Positions 1 through 7,929 of a DNA stretch of 64,000 nucleotides are shown in pieces. A model generated the notes under the pieces. The model was not told the origin of the DNA and ran no database searches. It saw only the letters and a list, made by a program, of their open reading frames with translations. Both the position numbers and the translations under genes were made by a program. This stretch comes from Pseudopedobacter sp. (lineage in GTDB: Bacteria > Bacteroidota > Bacteroidia > Sphingobacteriales > Sphingobacteriaceae): assembly GCA_014378105.1 (NCBI GenBank), contig JACMOI010000021.1, positions 1 to 64,000 of the forward strand, given 5' to 3'. Numbering within the stretch: position 1 is the first letter of the stretch; the number at the start of each line of letters is the position of its first letter.

Positions 1-480
1 ATGTGTAATTTTCTGTACTTAGAAAAATAGTACTATCTAATTTTATTTTTCCAAACTCAGTGGAGCCAGTTGTTCCTGTTTTTTCAACATTGTGACATGA
101 TAACAGAATTATACAATAAAGGCTTAGGCAAAAGTATTTCACAAGGTTTAAAGATTAAATGAATCGATTATTGAAAATACTTAATGATCAGCAGTTTTAA
201 AAACAAAAAGCTTTTTTGTTCTGATTATTGATTATACGGTATTGAGAATATATCTCTAGATAGGAAAGATTATAAATAGTATATTTTAGAGAAAATTAGA
301 TTTTAGAAAAAGCTCTTTATTTGTTAATCTAATTTTGAGGGATAAAAGAAAAACTGAAAATTATTTATTCCTTAATAAGATAAAGATGGTTTAGTGTATA
401 AAAGAAAATACATTTAGGCATATCGAATAATTTTACAGTAATGGAAAATAGAATATTTTGTATCATTGCCAAGCTTAAAG
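1..480. other. Gene-poor left edge
   Basis: This stretch is very AT-rich and no open frame in it resembles a protein I know. The only structure I see is an AT-rich palindrome near 202-220 (AACAAAAAG followed by CTTTTTTGTT), which could be a weak terminator. Together with the broken genes just to the right it looks like a decayed intergenic region. Confidence 0.4.
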
Positions 481-627
481 TTAATACTCAGGCTGTCTTA
501 AAATCAACTCATGGCAAAAATCAATTTGCTCCTTTTTGACAAATTCAGCTACTTTTTGGATAAATTCAAAATTTTCATTTTCTAAAATTGTTTTAAGCAA
601 TTCTAGTTTTGTGGTGCGAATATCCAT
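481..627 (-). CDS. Small antitoxin-like protein, possibly truncated (48 aa)
   Basis: The frame encodes 48 residues beginning MDIRTTKLELLKTIL. It is a charged helical peptide of the kind found as the N-terminal part of small addiction-module proteins in Bacteroidota, which lie upstream of RelE/ParE toxins. Those relatives are usually about 70-80 residues and continue into a second, acidic helix that is missing here. No toxin gene follows downstream on the same strand; the region below 481 is gene-poor. I infer an orphan or remnant antitoxin. The family link rests on N-terminal resemblance only, so it may be an unrelated small protein. Confidence 0.4.
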   Translation of the reverse strand: MDIRTTKLELLKTILENENFEFIQKVAEFVKKEQIDFCHELILRQPEY

Positions 628-716
628 TATTTGAGTCCTTTAAATCAAATTAACAAAAAAATATAATTCAGTCTGATTTTTATTACTCGTTATATTAGTT
701 TGTAAGTGTTTTTTTT

Positions 717-926
717 GTGAGACGTTTGCCTCTTTGGAACCTCTTTGCAGTCCCACATCAAGGAAAAGACTTTGAACCACATCCCGATTTATTACATCTC
801 AAAAAATCAGATTGGAAAGAAATTACCGAAGAAGTTTTTAAAGATTTATTTAAACACTCAGCAGTGAAAAGAACGAAGTTTGAAGGATTGAAAAGGAATA
901 TTGGGTTTTTGATTACTCATTCTTAA
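717..926 (+). pseudogene. queG: 3' remnant of queG (epoxyqueuosine reductase)
   Basis: The 69-residue frame reads like the last 65-70 residues of tRNA epoxyqueuosine reductase: [16 protein letters not shown], then [10 protein letters not shown] and [18 protein letters not shown]. In intact QueG this tail follows the motif DVCPWN, whose cysteine binds a 4Fe-4S cluster. Here DVC can be read just upstream in another frame (GACGTTTGC) and the frame shifts before LWN, so the cluster motif is broken. The cobalamin-binding region and most of the iron-sulfur domain are absent, and nothing upstream codes for them. It converges with the hlyD-like gene, overlapping its 3' end by 14 bases. I read it as debris from a rearrangement, with the functional queG presumably elsewhere. 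Confidence 0.75.
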
Positions 927-2205
927 ACATCGTATAAACGCTATTAAAAAGTTTGGTTAATAAACTTCTTTTTTGAGTGATGATCTCAGCATCTGCTAAT
1001 AAACCATTTTTCAAATTTAAATTTTTATGATAAGATGTTTTACCACTATCCAAGAATGTTACTCTGGCAATGTAGATAGAATCATTAATGGTCTGATTAG
1101 ATAAATAACTAATCTTCCCTTTCAACACGCCGTACTCCTGATAAGGAAAAGCACTTAAACGAATGATCACATTTTGTCCTTCTTTTACTTTTCCCAAAGC
1201 ATATTGACCGATCCGCATTTCTCCCTCAAAAGTCCCTGCATTTTTAGTTTTGATATAGAATAGCGGCTTATTGACTTCCACAAAATCCCCCTGCCTGATA
1301 AAACGGTTAAAAACAACTTTACCGCTTGACTTTGCCTCCAAAATATGTTCATGTCTCCAATTATCCAGTTCACTTTTAAATTGGTTCACCTTAGCTAAAA
1401 AGTTTTCCTTCTGTATCTTAACCTGGTTGTCCAAATCCTTTAACTCTGCCTGTTTAGCATTTTGTGACATATTATTCTGTAAATAGGAGGACGCCACATT
1501 TTCTAAAGGGATTTTTTTATTGATAAAACTACTTTCCGCTTTCTTAAATTCTGAAATAGAAATCACCTTACCATCAAGGAGTTTTTTATTGGCGTCAAAA
1601 TCCCTTTTGGCAATAGCCAAGTCTTGCTCATATATCCTTTGTTGATTTGATAGTCTGGTCCGCTGTAATTTCAAATCACTGATTTCCTCCTGAATAGAAA
1701 TCTTCTTTTGTTCATAAAAACCATTGGACAGAAAGGACTTAAACTCATTTAAAGATTGCGAAAAGGTTAAATAGGAAGATTGCAGTTCTCCTAAATGCTC
1801 TGGGTTAATTAAATAAACGTGATTAATGCGATCTAACTCATTAGAGACGACCAATTGCTGCAAATGAGAAATAGCTAAACTCATGTCCAGTACCTGCTTT
1901 GGGTGGGCATTACTTTCAATATAACCCAAAATTGCTCCGCTATCTACTAAAGTGTTTTCCTTGACAAATAAAGCAGTTAATTTCCCGGAGCTATGCGGAA
2001 TAATTTCTTCAGGCTGATTGGTACTTTCTATCCTTAATTTACCATTGATCTTATCCGGCATTCTGATGAATGCAGCACAAATGACAATTCCAATTAGCAC
2101 CCCGAAAAACACAGTTAAACCCCATCTCAATATCCAAGGTGGCGTATCGGTGATAATTTCTTCTACTTCTTCGCTGTGGATTGGATGTTCTTCTATATGT
2201 GGCAT
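913..2205 (-). CDS. HlyD-family membrane fusion protein of the peptide exporter
   Basis: This is the periplasmic adaptor subunit expected to join the C39 ABC exporter to an outer-membrane channel. A short cytoplasmic N-terminus is followed by one membrane segment (about residues 24-47), a first half lipoyl-like strand set (about 68-98, with [18 protein letters not shown]), a long coiled-coil region (about 150-310), the second half lipoyl motif ([19 protein letters not shown]) and a beta-barrel C-terminal part. At 430 residues it matches adaptors of bacteriocin exporters such as the LcnD/HlyD type. It lies 87 bases downstream of the ABC transporter on the same strand and ends the cluster. No TolC-like gene is present nearby, so an outer-membrane channel encoded elsewhere is inferred. 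Confidence 0.9.
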   Translation of the reverse strand: MPHIEEHPIHSEEVEEIITDTPPWILRWGLTVFFGVLIGIVICAAFIRMPDKINGKLRIESTNQPEEIIPHSSGKLTALFVKENTLVDSGAILGYIESNAHPKQVLDMSLAISHLQQLVVSNELDRINHVYLINPEHLGELQSSYLTFSQSLNEFKSFLSNGFYEQKKISIQEEISDLKLQRTRLSNQQRIYEQDLAIAKRDFDANKKLLDGKVISISEFKKAESSFINKKIPLENVASSYLQNNMSQNAKQAELKDLDNQVKIQKENFLAKVNQFKSELDNWRHEHILEAKSSGKVVFNRFIRQGDFVEVNKPLFYIKTKNAGTFEGEMRIGQYALGKVKEGQNVIIRLSAFPYQEYGVLKGKISYLSNQTINDSIYIARVTFLDSGKTSYHKNLNLKNGLLADAEIITQKRSLLTKLFNSVYTMFKNE

Positions 2206-2272
2206 TTCCTATTATTTTTTAACTTTTAAATCCATCGCCTTAAAACCATTTTCGATAGCTAGATAGGAACGA

Positions 2273-2297
2273 ATAACTAACTAAGCAACTAACTAAA
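2273..2297. repeat. Short TAAC/CTAA simple-sequence tract
   Basis: The sequence AACTAACTAAGCAACTAACTAAAC overlaps the stop codon of the C39 transporter gene. It is the same tetranucleotide as the long CTAA microsatellite at 33074-33153 and the TTAG-rich tract near 30970-31010, all at 3' ends of genes. Confidence 0.5.
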
Positions 2298-4467
2298 CTC
2301 CCAACTCCAGCTGATTCTTGACCAGGTCATAATATTTTCCTTTCTTGGCGGTCAACGCCTCATGTGTGCCAAACTCTGCTATTTCGACTTCATGCAAAAC
2401 CACAATCTGATCAGCGTGGCGTACAGTACTTAACCGATGCGCCACTACTACTGTTTTACCTTTGGTAAAGGCATTCATATTCTCTACAATCTGACTTTCA
2501 TTATTGGCATCCAAGGCATTGGTCGCTTCATCAAAAAATAAATAGGTGGGGTTTTTATAAATAGCCCTAGCTATCAATAAGCGTTGCTTTTGACCCTGAC
2601 TGATGCCATTACCCTCTGCTCCTATTTTAGTTTGTAAACCCAAAGGCAAGGCTTGTATAAAGTCTTGAATATTGGCCATTTTAACCGCTTCATTTAACCT
2701 GATTGGGTCGGGATAATCATCGCCAACAGCAATATTATTGGCAATGGTATCAGAAAAAATAAAACCGTCCTGCATCACCACCCCACATTGCATACGCCAA
2801 AATTTAGGGCGGATGTTTTTCAAATCATTACTACCAATTTTGATGTCTCCTTTTTCAGGTTCATAAAAGCCAAGCAGTAATTTCAGTAAAGTGGTTTTTC
2901 CACTGCCACTCATCCCTACAATTGCGGTGGTTTTCCCTTCAGGGAATTGGAGGTTGATACTTTTTAAAACAGGTTCATTTCCTGCGCCTGGATATTTAAA
3001 GCTTAAATTTTGGATATAAATGCTCCTATCTTCTGGTAATTCTTGAGCAAATATTTTATCTTTTGGCTCTTCATCCTCCAAATCATGGATTTCATTCAAC
3101 CGGTCCATACTAATTCGAGCATCCTGATATGATTGAATAAAACCCAATAGCTGCTCTACCGGACTACTCAATTGCCCGATGATATATTGAATGGCGATCA
3201 TAGCCCCTAAAGTCAATTGCCCATTGATGACTGCTTGCGCTACCAAGAATATGATGATAAAGTTTTTCCCTTCATTGATGAAGGTTGCTCCTGCTTGTTG
3301 TGTTTGTCCTAATGCCAAGCTTTTTATACTGTATTTAAACAATTTGGCTTGTATACGCTCCCAGTTCCAGCGCTTTTGTTGCTCACTGCCACTTAGCTTA
3401 ATTTCCTGCATGCCATTCACCAATTGTATGACTTCACTTTGGTTCTGTGAAGCTATGGCGAAACGTTTATAATCCAATTGCTTCCTTCGATTCAAAAAGG
3501 CGATCACCCATAAACCATAGAGCACACTCGCCACCACAAAAACAATAAAGATATTGAGATTATAAAATGCAAGAATAAAGGAGAACATCACTAAATTGAA
3601 CATAGAGAAAACAATCTGCAGAGATTGCCCCGTTAAAAAGCTCTCTATCCTTTTCTGGTCGCTCATCCGCTGCATGATATCCCCGGTCATTTTGGTATCA
3701 AAATAGCTGATGGGCAAACGCATGAGTTTGATCAAAAAATCAGATAATACAGAGATGTTTAAGCGGGTGCTGATGTGCAGCAATATCCAGGAACGAATAA
3801 AATCCACACTCATCCGTGATATCAACAATACAAACTGTGCAATCAGGATGATATAGATGAAGCTTAGATCATTAGTACTGATCCCCACATCCACGATGGC
3901 TTGGGTCAAAAAAGGAAGGATCAACTGCAACAAACTCCCGATAGCAAAACCAAAGGCCAACTGAACCAATAGTTTTTTATGTCTATATAAGTAGCTATAG
4001 AATTCTGCAAATCCTTTGCGCTGTTCGGTATCTCCTTCTTCTTTGTAAAACTCGGTAGTGGGCTCTAGCAATAAAGCAATTCCATAACTGGAACCGTTGT
4101 TTTTATAGCTATACCAGGATTCTATAAACTCCTTTTCAGAGTAAATCATCAAACCTTTAGCGGGATCTGCAATGCTATATTTATTCCTTTTAATTTTATA
4201 CAGTACCACAAAATGGTTTTGTCCCCAATGTAGGATGACTGGTAAAACGGCTTCCTTAAGTTGGTTCAAATTTATCTTTACCCCTGTTGACCTAAAGCCA
4301 ATCTGTTCTGCCGCTTCTGCAATGCCCAATAAAGAAACCCCTTCTTTGGAAAAGCCAGATAAACTTCTTAGCCTTTGCAAACTGAAGCTACGCACATAGT
4401 GTTTAGCCACCATTTGAAGGCAGGTTGGACCACAGTCCATTTGGTTTTTCTGACGGTAGAATTTCAC
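2293..4467 (-). CDS. Peptidase C39-containing ABC exporter (double-glycine leader processing)
   Basis: This protein should cut the leader of GG-type precursor peptides and export the core across the inner membrane. The N-terminal C39 cysteine peptidase has its full catalytic set: Q6, C12 in QMDCGPTC, H85 in NHFVVLY and D101 in ADP. A six-helix transmembrane domain spans about 160-450. The nucleotide-binding domain has Walker A GMSGSGKTT at 518-526, a signature ISQGQ at 622-626 (Ile and Gln in place of LSGGQ), Walker B ending in D646-E647 and switch histidine H677. The length of 724 residues is typical. The start is GTG, in a GTGA overlap with the upstream tlpA-like gene, so the two are probably translationally coupled. 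The two GG-leader peptides upstream are its likely substrates. Confidence 0.95.
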   Translation of the reverse strand: MKFYRQKNQMDCGPTCLQMVAKHYVRSFSLQRLRSLSGFSKEGVSLLGIAEAAEQIGFRSTGVKINLNQLKEAVLPVILHWGQNHFVVLYKIKRNKYSIADPAKGLMIYSEKEFIESWYSYKNNGSSYGIALLLEPTTEFYKEEGDTEQRKGFAEFYSYLYRHKKLLVQLAFGFAIGSLLQLILPFLTQAIVDVGISTNDLSFIYIILIAQFVLLISRMSVDFIRSWILLHISTRLNISVLSDFLIKLMRLPISYFDTKMTGDIMQRMSDQKRIESFLTGQSLQIVFSMFNLVMFSFILAFYNLNIFIVFVVASVLYGLWVIAFLNRRKQLDYKRFAIASQNQSEVIQLVNGMQEIKLSGSEQQKRWNWERIQAKLFKYSIKSLALGQTQQAGATFINEGKNFIIIFLVAQAVINGQLTLGAMIAIQYIIGQLSSPVEQLLGFIQSYQDARISMDRLNEIHDLEDEEPKDKIFAQELPEDRSIYIQNLSFKYPGAGNEPVLKSINLQFPEGKTTAIVGMSGSGKTTLLKLLLGFYEPEKGDIKIGSNDLKNIRPKFWRMQCGVVMQDGFIFSDTIANNIAVGDDYPDPIRLNEAVKMANIQDFIQALPLGLQTKIGAEGNGISQGQKQRLLIARAIYKNPTYLFFDEATNALDANNESQIVENMNAFTKGKTVVVAHRLSTVRHADQIVVLHEVEIAEFGTHEALTAKKGKYYDLVKNQLELGV

Positions 4468-4949
4468 TTTATTAATTTCTCAATCTCTCTTTTCAATGAA
4501 TCAAGATTGTTTTCAGTATAACCTTCGGCTTTAAAAACGACTTTTCCATCCTTGTTAAACAATATATTAGTTGGGTACAAAGTGATTTCCAAGCTTTTAC
4601 TAAGTTCTTCATTAGGTAATACTTGAGTGAAAAGAAAGGGGAATTTTTTAATAAAATAGTTGATTTGTTCTTTAGAATTGTCTTTTGAGATAGCAATAAA
4701 CATTATTCTGTCTTTGTAGGACAAAGCTATTTTATTCAATTCAGGGATTTCTTTCATACATGGGTAACAGCCTATGAACCAAAAGTTAAGCAGTACGATT
4801 TTTTCCTCTAAATTAGCTCGTGATAATGTATCATTTTTTGTAGTTATAAGTTTATAGCTATGCAAATTTTGTGCACTTAGTTCCATTGAAGACATTAAGC
4901 AACCTATGTACACAATAATTAATATTAGGGCCTTATTCAAATTTACCAT
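4464..4949 (-). CDS. TlpA-like periplasmic thioredoxin, redox protein of the peptide cluster
   Basis: A 161-residue secreted thioredoxin-fold protein of the TlpA/ResA type. An N-terminal hydrophobic signal (about residues 5-26, ending near SAQ) is followed by a short pre-domain and the thioredoxin core with active site C61-Y-P-C64 in FWFIGCYPCMKE and the cis-proline loop in LYPTNIL. Proteins of this type reduce or exchange disulfides in the periplasm. Its start overlaps the end of the lipoprotein gene by 17 bases and its end overlaps the exporter gene by four bases, so it is firmly inside this operon. Because the candidate exported peptides carry six cysteines each, a role in their folding or in resolving wrong disulfides is a reasonable inference. 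Confidence 0.88.
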   Translation of the reverse strand: MVNLNKALILIIVYIGCLMSSMELSAQNLHSYKLITTKNDTLSRANLEEKIVLLNFWFIGCYPCMKEIPELNKIALSYKDRIMFIAISKDNSKEQINYFIKKFPFLFTQVLPNEELSKSLEITLYPTNILFNKDGKVVFKAEGYTENNLDSLKREIEKLIK

Positions 4950-5919
4950 ACCTTATAAATTGATTATTACCAACAAATACCGCAATGATTCTTCTAATCT
5001 CTAAATTTATATCAACATGATTACCTAAATCAAAATGGCTTTTATTAAAACTATAGTGTGTTTCTAATAAATCGGGAATTAAGTTATTTACTTCTTTATT
5101 TTTTTTCGAGTAGTATTTCAAATCCAAATAAATCGAATCTTTTTTTATGGACTCTGAAAAAATAAAATCAACAGAATAATCTGTTTTTTTGTTGACCAAT
5201 TTTTTTGTATTGTTGTAAAACTTTATAAAAAGTTGGTTTCTTTCTTTCTGTTTATTCTTTACTCTTTGATTATTTTTTTCGACATATTTACAAAATGAAT
5301 TATTAATAATTCGTTTAAAATATAGACGCTGGTCTTTCGTAAATTTTTTGTTAACAAATTTTATGTTATTTACTGAAAATGATATAGAGTTATCTCCATT
5401 CATGTTATCCTGATTCATGTTTTGTGGTTTTAGCCAAAACCTCCAAGGGGTAATATTACTAGCTAAATTAGTATTGAAATATCCGTTAAATCCTTTTCGT
5501 AATTCAATTTTATGGTTATAAAACGAGTCGATTATTGAGATACTACCTGATGTAACGCCAAATACTACGTATTTTTTTTGATTAAAAATATCTAAATATA
5601 AAGGTCTTGCTTCCGCGGTGTAATTAAAATATTTTTTATTTTTTATAGTAGTAGGGGTTAACTGAAATAACAATTTAACATTCAAAAAATCGCTGCTATT
5701 TGTCAGTGTATCTAATATAAATGTTTGGTTTAAATCTGATATAGAATCTATACCATTTAATATCCAATTATTATGGGTGACAAAGAAATCTTCGTTTCTT
5801 TTTAAAGTTTCATTATAATTAATTTCACTTATTTTAAGTGACTTATATTCAACTAATTTATTTGTTTTACAACTAACTAATAAAAGGTAAAAACAAATTA
5901 TAATAGAAATAATTTTCAT
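4933..5919 (-). CDS. Unknown lipoprotein of the peptide cluster (328 aa)
   Basis: I do not recognise this protein. It has a lipoprotein signal with lipobox LLVSC at residues 13-17 and then about 310 residues rich in Asn, Lys, Phe and Tyr, with many predicted beta strands and no motif I can name. It lies 50 bases downstream of the first GG-leader peptide and overlaps the tlpA-like gene, so it is transcribed with them. Its position between precursor and maturation genes suggests a role in immunity, in handling the exported peptide in the periplasm, or in anchoring it to the outer membrane. Immunity proteins are often lipoproteins, but nothing in the sequence proves this. Confidence 0.75.
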   Translation of the reverse strand: MKIISIIICFYLLLVSCKTNKLVEYKSLKISEINYNETLKRNEDFFVTHNNWILNGIDSISDLNQTFILDTLTNSSDFLNVKLLFQLTPTTIKNKKYFNYTAEARPLYLDIFNQKKYVVFGVTSGSISIIDSFYNHKIELRKGFNGYFNTNLASNITPWRFWLKPQNMNQDNMNGDNSISFSVNNIKFVNKKFTKDQRLYFKRIINNSFCKYVEKNNQRVKNKQKERNQLFIKFYNNTKKLVNKKTDYSVDFIFSESIKKDSIYLDLKYYSKKNKEVNNLIPDLLETHYSFNKSHFDLGNHVDINLEIRRIIAVFVGNNQFIRYGKFE

Positions 5920-5969
5920 ATTGTAGTATTTAAATTAGGGAGGTATAAACCTCCCTAAAATTCATTAAT

Positions 5970-6146
5970 TTATGAACAGCCACCACATTTGGTACCATAT
6001 AGATCTGAACACTCGATTGCACAGCTAGTTGTGGTACCTGAGCAAGGGTACTGTTCACCGTTATTACTACAAGTATGTTCTGCTGGCACATACCCGCCCA
6101 CAACCATTTTCATTTCATTCTTACTTAATTTTACAAAATTTTCCAT
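5970..6146 (-). CDS. Double-glycine-leader precursor of a six-cysteine peptide (copy 1, 58 aa)
   Basis: The frame encodes a leader MENFVKLSKNEMKMVVGG, a Bacteroidota GG-type leader like those in natural product precursor family TIGR04149. A 40-residue core begins YVPAEHTC. Cleavage after G17-G18 would release a core with cysteines at residues 26, 35, 42, 46, 54 and 57, enough for three disulfides, and a Gly-rich end CGGCS. It lies in the same operon as a C39 exporter, thioredoxins and a lipoprotein. The leader differs from that of the second precursor at only two positions, whereas the cores differ almost completely. The 109-bp conserved element sits 23 bases upstream. A bacteriocin or a signalling peptide is inferred. 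Confidence 0.85.
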   Translation of the reverse strand: MENFVKLSKNEMKMVVGGYVPAEHTCSNNGEQYPCSGTTTSCAIECSDLYGTKCGGCS

Positions 6147-6169
6147 TTTATTAATTTTACATTTGTTTT

Positions 6170-6278
6170 TAATAAAGTCCTAAGTTCTCAAAAGCATCAG
6201 GACTTGTTAATTATTTTGCTACCGAGAGGTTGGTAAAACCAAGGTTGGGTCGCTCCTAGAGTGGCCTTTCCTTATTTA
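6170..6278 (-). promoter_or_regulatory. Conserved 109-bp leader element, copy 1
   Basis: This block lies immediately upstream of the first precursor gene and recurs at 7715-7823 with only two adjacent differences (TC versus CT at 6250-6251). It contains two hairpins: AAGTCCT/AGGACTT (6175-6181 with 6199-6205) and TTGGT-AAA-ACCAA (6230-6242). Such conservation outside coding sequence, in the 5' region of two genes whose cores have diverged, points to a shared promoter or structured 5' leader RNA. A family match was not identified. Confidence 0.65.
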
Positions 6279-6339
6279 TTTAAATACTAGAAGACTGTAT
6301 GTTTTTTGTTTCATATCTAAATGATTATCTCAATAAATT

Positions 6340-7476
6340 TCATAATGCTGTTTTTAAATAAGTATTAATTTCAGACGGCAATAGATTAATCGCAACAACT
6401 TTTCCATTTTTATCTACCAATATATTACTAGGGAATGCTTTAATCGATAATTTAGCACTTTGCAGTCCTCCTTCATCAATATATTGTGGCCATTGTAAGT
6501 TATGGGCCTTTATTGTATTTAACCAGTTGTTCTTGTTTTTTTGATAATCAGTAGATATCCCAATTATTTCAAAGCCCTTTAAATGAAATTGGGTGTAGAT
6601 CAGATTCATTTCTGCAAATTGGGCAATACATGGACCGCAGTTGCTATACCAAAAATCAAGTAAAGTATATTTATTTGCCCTATAATCTATAGAATCAATT
6701 TTATTATTATTTATCCCTACAATCGGAAACTTATGTATTGCTTTACTTAAGGCATACAAATTGGAATTTTTCAGGTATTGCTGTAGAAATTTACCCGAAT
6801 AACTATTTTTTAATGAATCTGATAATTTAGAATTTATATTATCGAAAATTTTATAATATCCAAATGGGGTTAGATTGATGAACCTCCAAAAAGAATAATA
6901 GGAATTAGGATGTTCTGAAACAAAACTCAACAATGTACTATCACTTTCTAAATAACTTTTTTTAAGCCTTAAATCAAGTGTCCTCTGAATATTAGGAGGA
7001 ATTTGCTTATTGTAAGCTAGTATTAAACTATCCCAATCATTATCGAGCTCTTTTCTTTTATAATTTACATTAGAGAATGCATTGATATATGGAGGATAAT
7101 CCAGCTTCATTATTGGGTTATTTAAACTGACTTCAAGTTTATTTGACTTCAAGTTTAAAATCATGATTTGCTTCCCTTTATCTAGTACAAATAAATCAGA
7201 AATAAATGATCTATTATTTATAGAAATTTGATAAGCTACTGGATTTTGAAGTTCCCCTTTTAAGTTGAATTTACCATCTACTATATTAGCCTCTAAATGT
7301 CTCAAATGAGTTGGATAAAAAGAAGAGTCAGCAACTAATTCAAAAATAACTTTTCCAGAATCAACAGAAACTAAACCTTCAAGGCTAAAGTTATTTTTGT
7401 TTTTCTGTGCAAAGCAGTTTAAGCTAAATAGTGAAAAGAACAATAAAAATCTAATATTTTTATTTAAAAAAATCAT
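6340..7476 (-). CDS. DUF4369/TlpA-like thioredoxin-domain protein
   Basis: A 378-residue exported protein with a signal peptide ending near CFAQ (residue 24), an N-terminal beta-rich DUF4369-like region (about 28-130), a helical linker (about 140-250) and a C-terminal AhpC/TSA-type thioredoxin domain (about 255-378). The redox motif is N-C-G-P-C in FWYSNCGPCIAQF and the cis-proline loop reads AFPSNIL. This is the usual architecture of Bacteroidota periplasmic TlpA-like disulfide reductases. It lies between the two GG-leader precursor genes, 49 bases after the second, and is presumably co-transcribed. A role in rearranging disulfides of the six-cysteine peptides is inferred from context, since the family alone does not specify a substrate. 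Confidence 0.88.
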   Translation of the reverse strand: MIFLNKNIRFLLFFSLFSLNCFAQKNKNNFSLEGLVSVDSGKVIFELVADSSFYPTHLRHLEANIVDGKFNLKGELQNPVAYQISINNRSFISDLFVLDKGKQIMILNLKSNKLEVSLNNPIMKLDYPPYINAFSNVNYKRKELDNDWDSLILAYNKQIPPNIQRTLDLRLKKSYLESDSTLLSFVSEHPNSYYSFWRFINLTPFGYYKIFDNINSKLSDSLKNSYSGKFLQQYLKNSNLYALSKAIHKFPIVGINNNKIDSIDYRANKYTLLDFWYSNCGPCIAQFAEMNLIYTQFHLKGFEIIGISTDYQKNKNNWLNTIKAHNLQWPQYIDEGGLQSAKLSIKAFPSNILVDKNGKVVAINLLPSEINTYLKTAL

Positions 7477-7525
7477 TTAATTTATTTTTAAAGGCTGAAG
7501 ATAAACTCCAGCCTAAATTGATTTA

Positions 7526-7690
7526 TTAGTTTCTTGATTTACATAAGCCATTGTCACACCAATCTCTACTATCTTTACAAGGACAATCTATATTACATTT
7601 ATTTACGCATTCGCCAATTATAACTAATTCATCAACCCCTCCTACAACCATTTTCATTTCACTCTTACTTAATTTTACTAAATTTTCCAT
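7526..7690 (-). CDS. Double-glycine-leader precursor of a six-cysteine peptide (copy 2, 54 aa)
   Basis: The leader MENLVKLSKSEMKMVVGG is identical to that of the other precursor at 16 of 18 positions. The 36-residue core begins VDELVIIGEC and has cysteines at 28, 32, 36, 38, 45 and 50, again six but in a different spacing (C-x3-C-x3-C-x-C-x6-C-x4-C). The core is charged, with several Asp and Lys residues. The second copy of the 109-bp element lies 24 bases upstream. Shared leaders with unrelated cores are the usual sign that one exporter handles several products. No LanB, LanM or radical SAM gene is present in the cluster, so disulfides are the most likely modification. Confidence 0.85.
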   Translation of the reverse strand: MENLVKLSKSEMKMVVGGVDELVIIGECVNKCNIDCPCKDSRDWCDNGLCKSRN

Positions 7691-7714
7691 TGTATTATTT
7701 TTAAATTTGTTTTT

Positions 7715-7823
7715 TAATAAAGTCCTAAGTTCTCAAAAGCATCAGGACTTGTTAATTATTTTGCTACCGAGAGGTTGGTAAAACCAAGGTTGGGCTGCTC
7801 CTAGAGTGGCCTTTCCTTATTTA
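7715..7823 (-). promoter_or_regulatory. Conserved 109-bp leader element, copy 2
   Basis: This is the second copy of the block described at 6170-6278, at the same distance from its precursor gene and differing by two bases. The stretch CTTCTAG further upstream is also shared, though the spacing there differs (7831-7840 here, 6286-6294 there). It separates the precursor genes from the VKOR-like gene, which supports a separate transcription start or a processing site for the peptide genes. Confidence 0.65.
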
Positions 7824-7929
7824 AATAATGAGCTAGAAGACGTTTGATTTAAGGTTCAACATTTGGGTTAATTAACATTTTATAAAAGCTCTCACTACTT
7901 TAAACTTTCTACTTTAAACTTTTTAATTA

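Noticed and set aside
1185-1373. Leftward 62-residue frame inside the HlyD-like gene
   Set aside because: It is an alternative frame of the HlyD-like coding sequence without independent support.
5989-6183. Rightward 64-residue open frame across the first precursor
   Set aside because: It is antisense to the GG-leader precursor, which has a recognisable leader, six cysteines and matching neighbours. The rightward frame has no family resemblance.
7551-7781. Rightward 76-residue open frame across the second precursor
   Set aside because: It is the antisense shadow of the second GG-leader precursor and its conserved upstream element.
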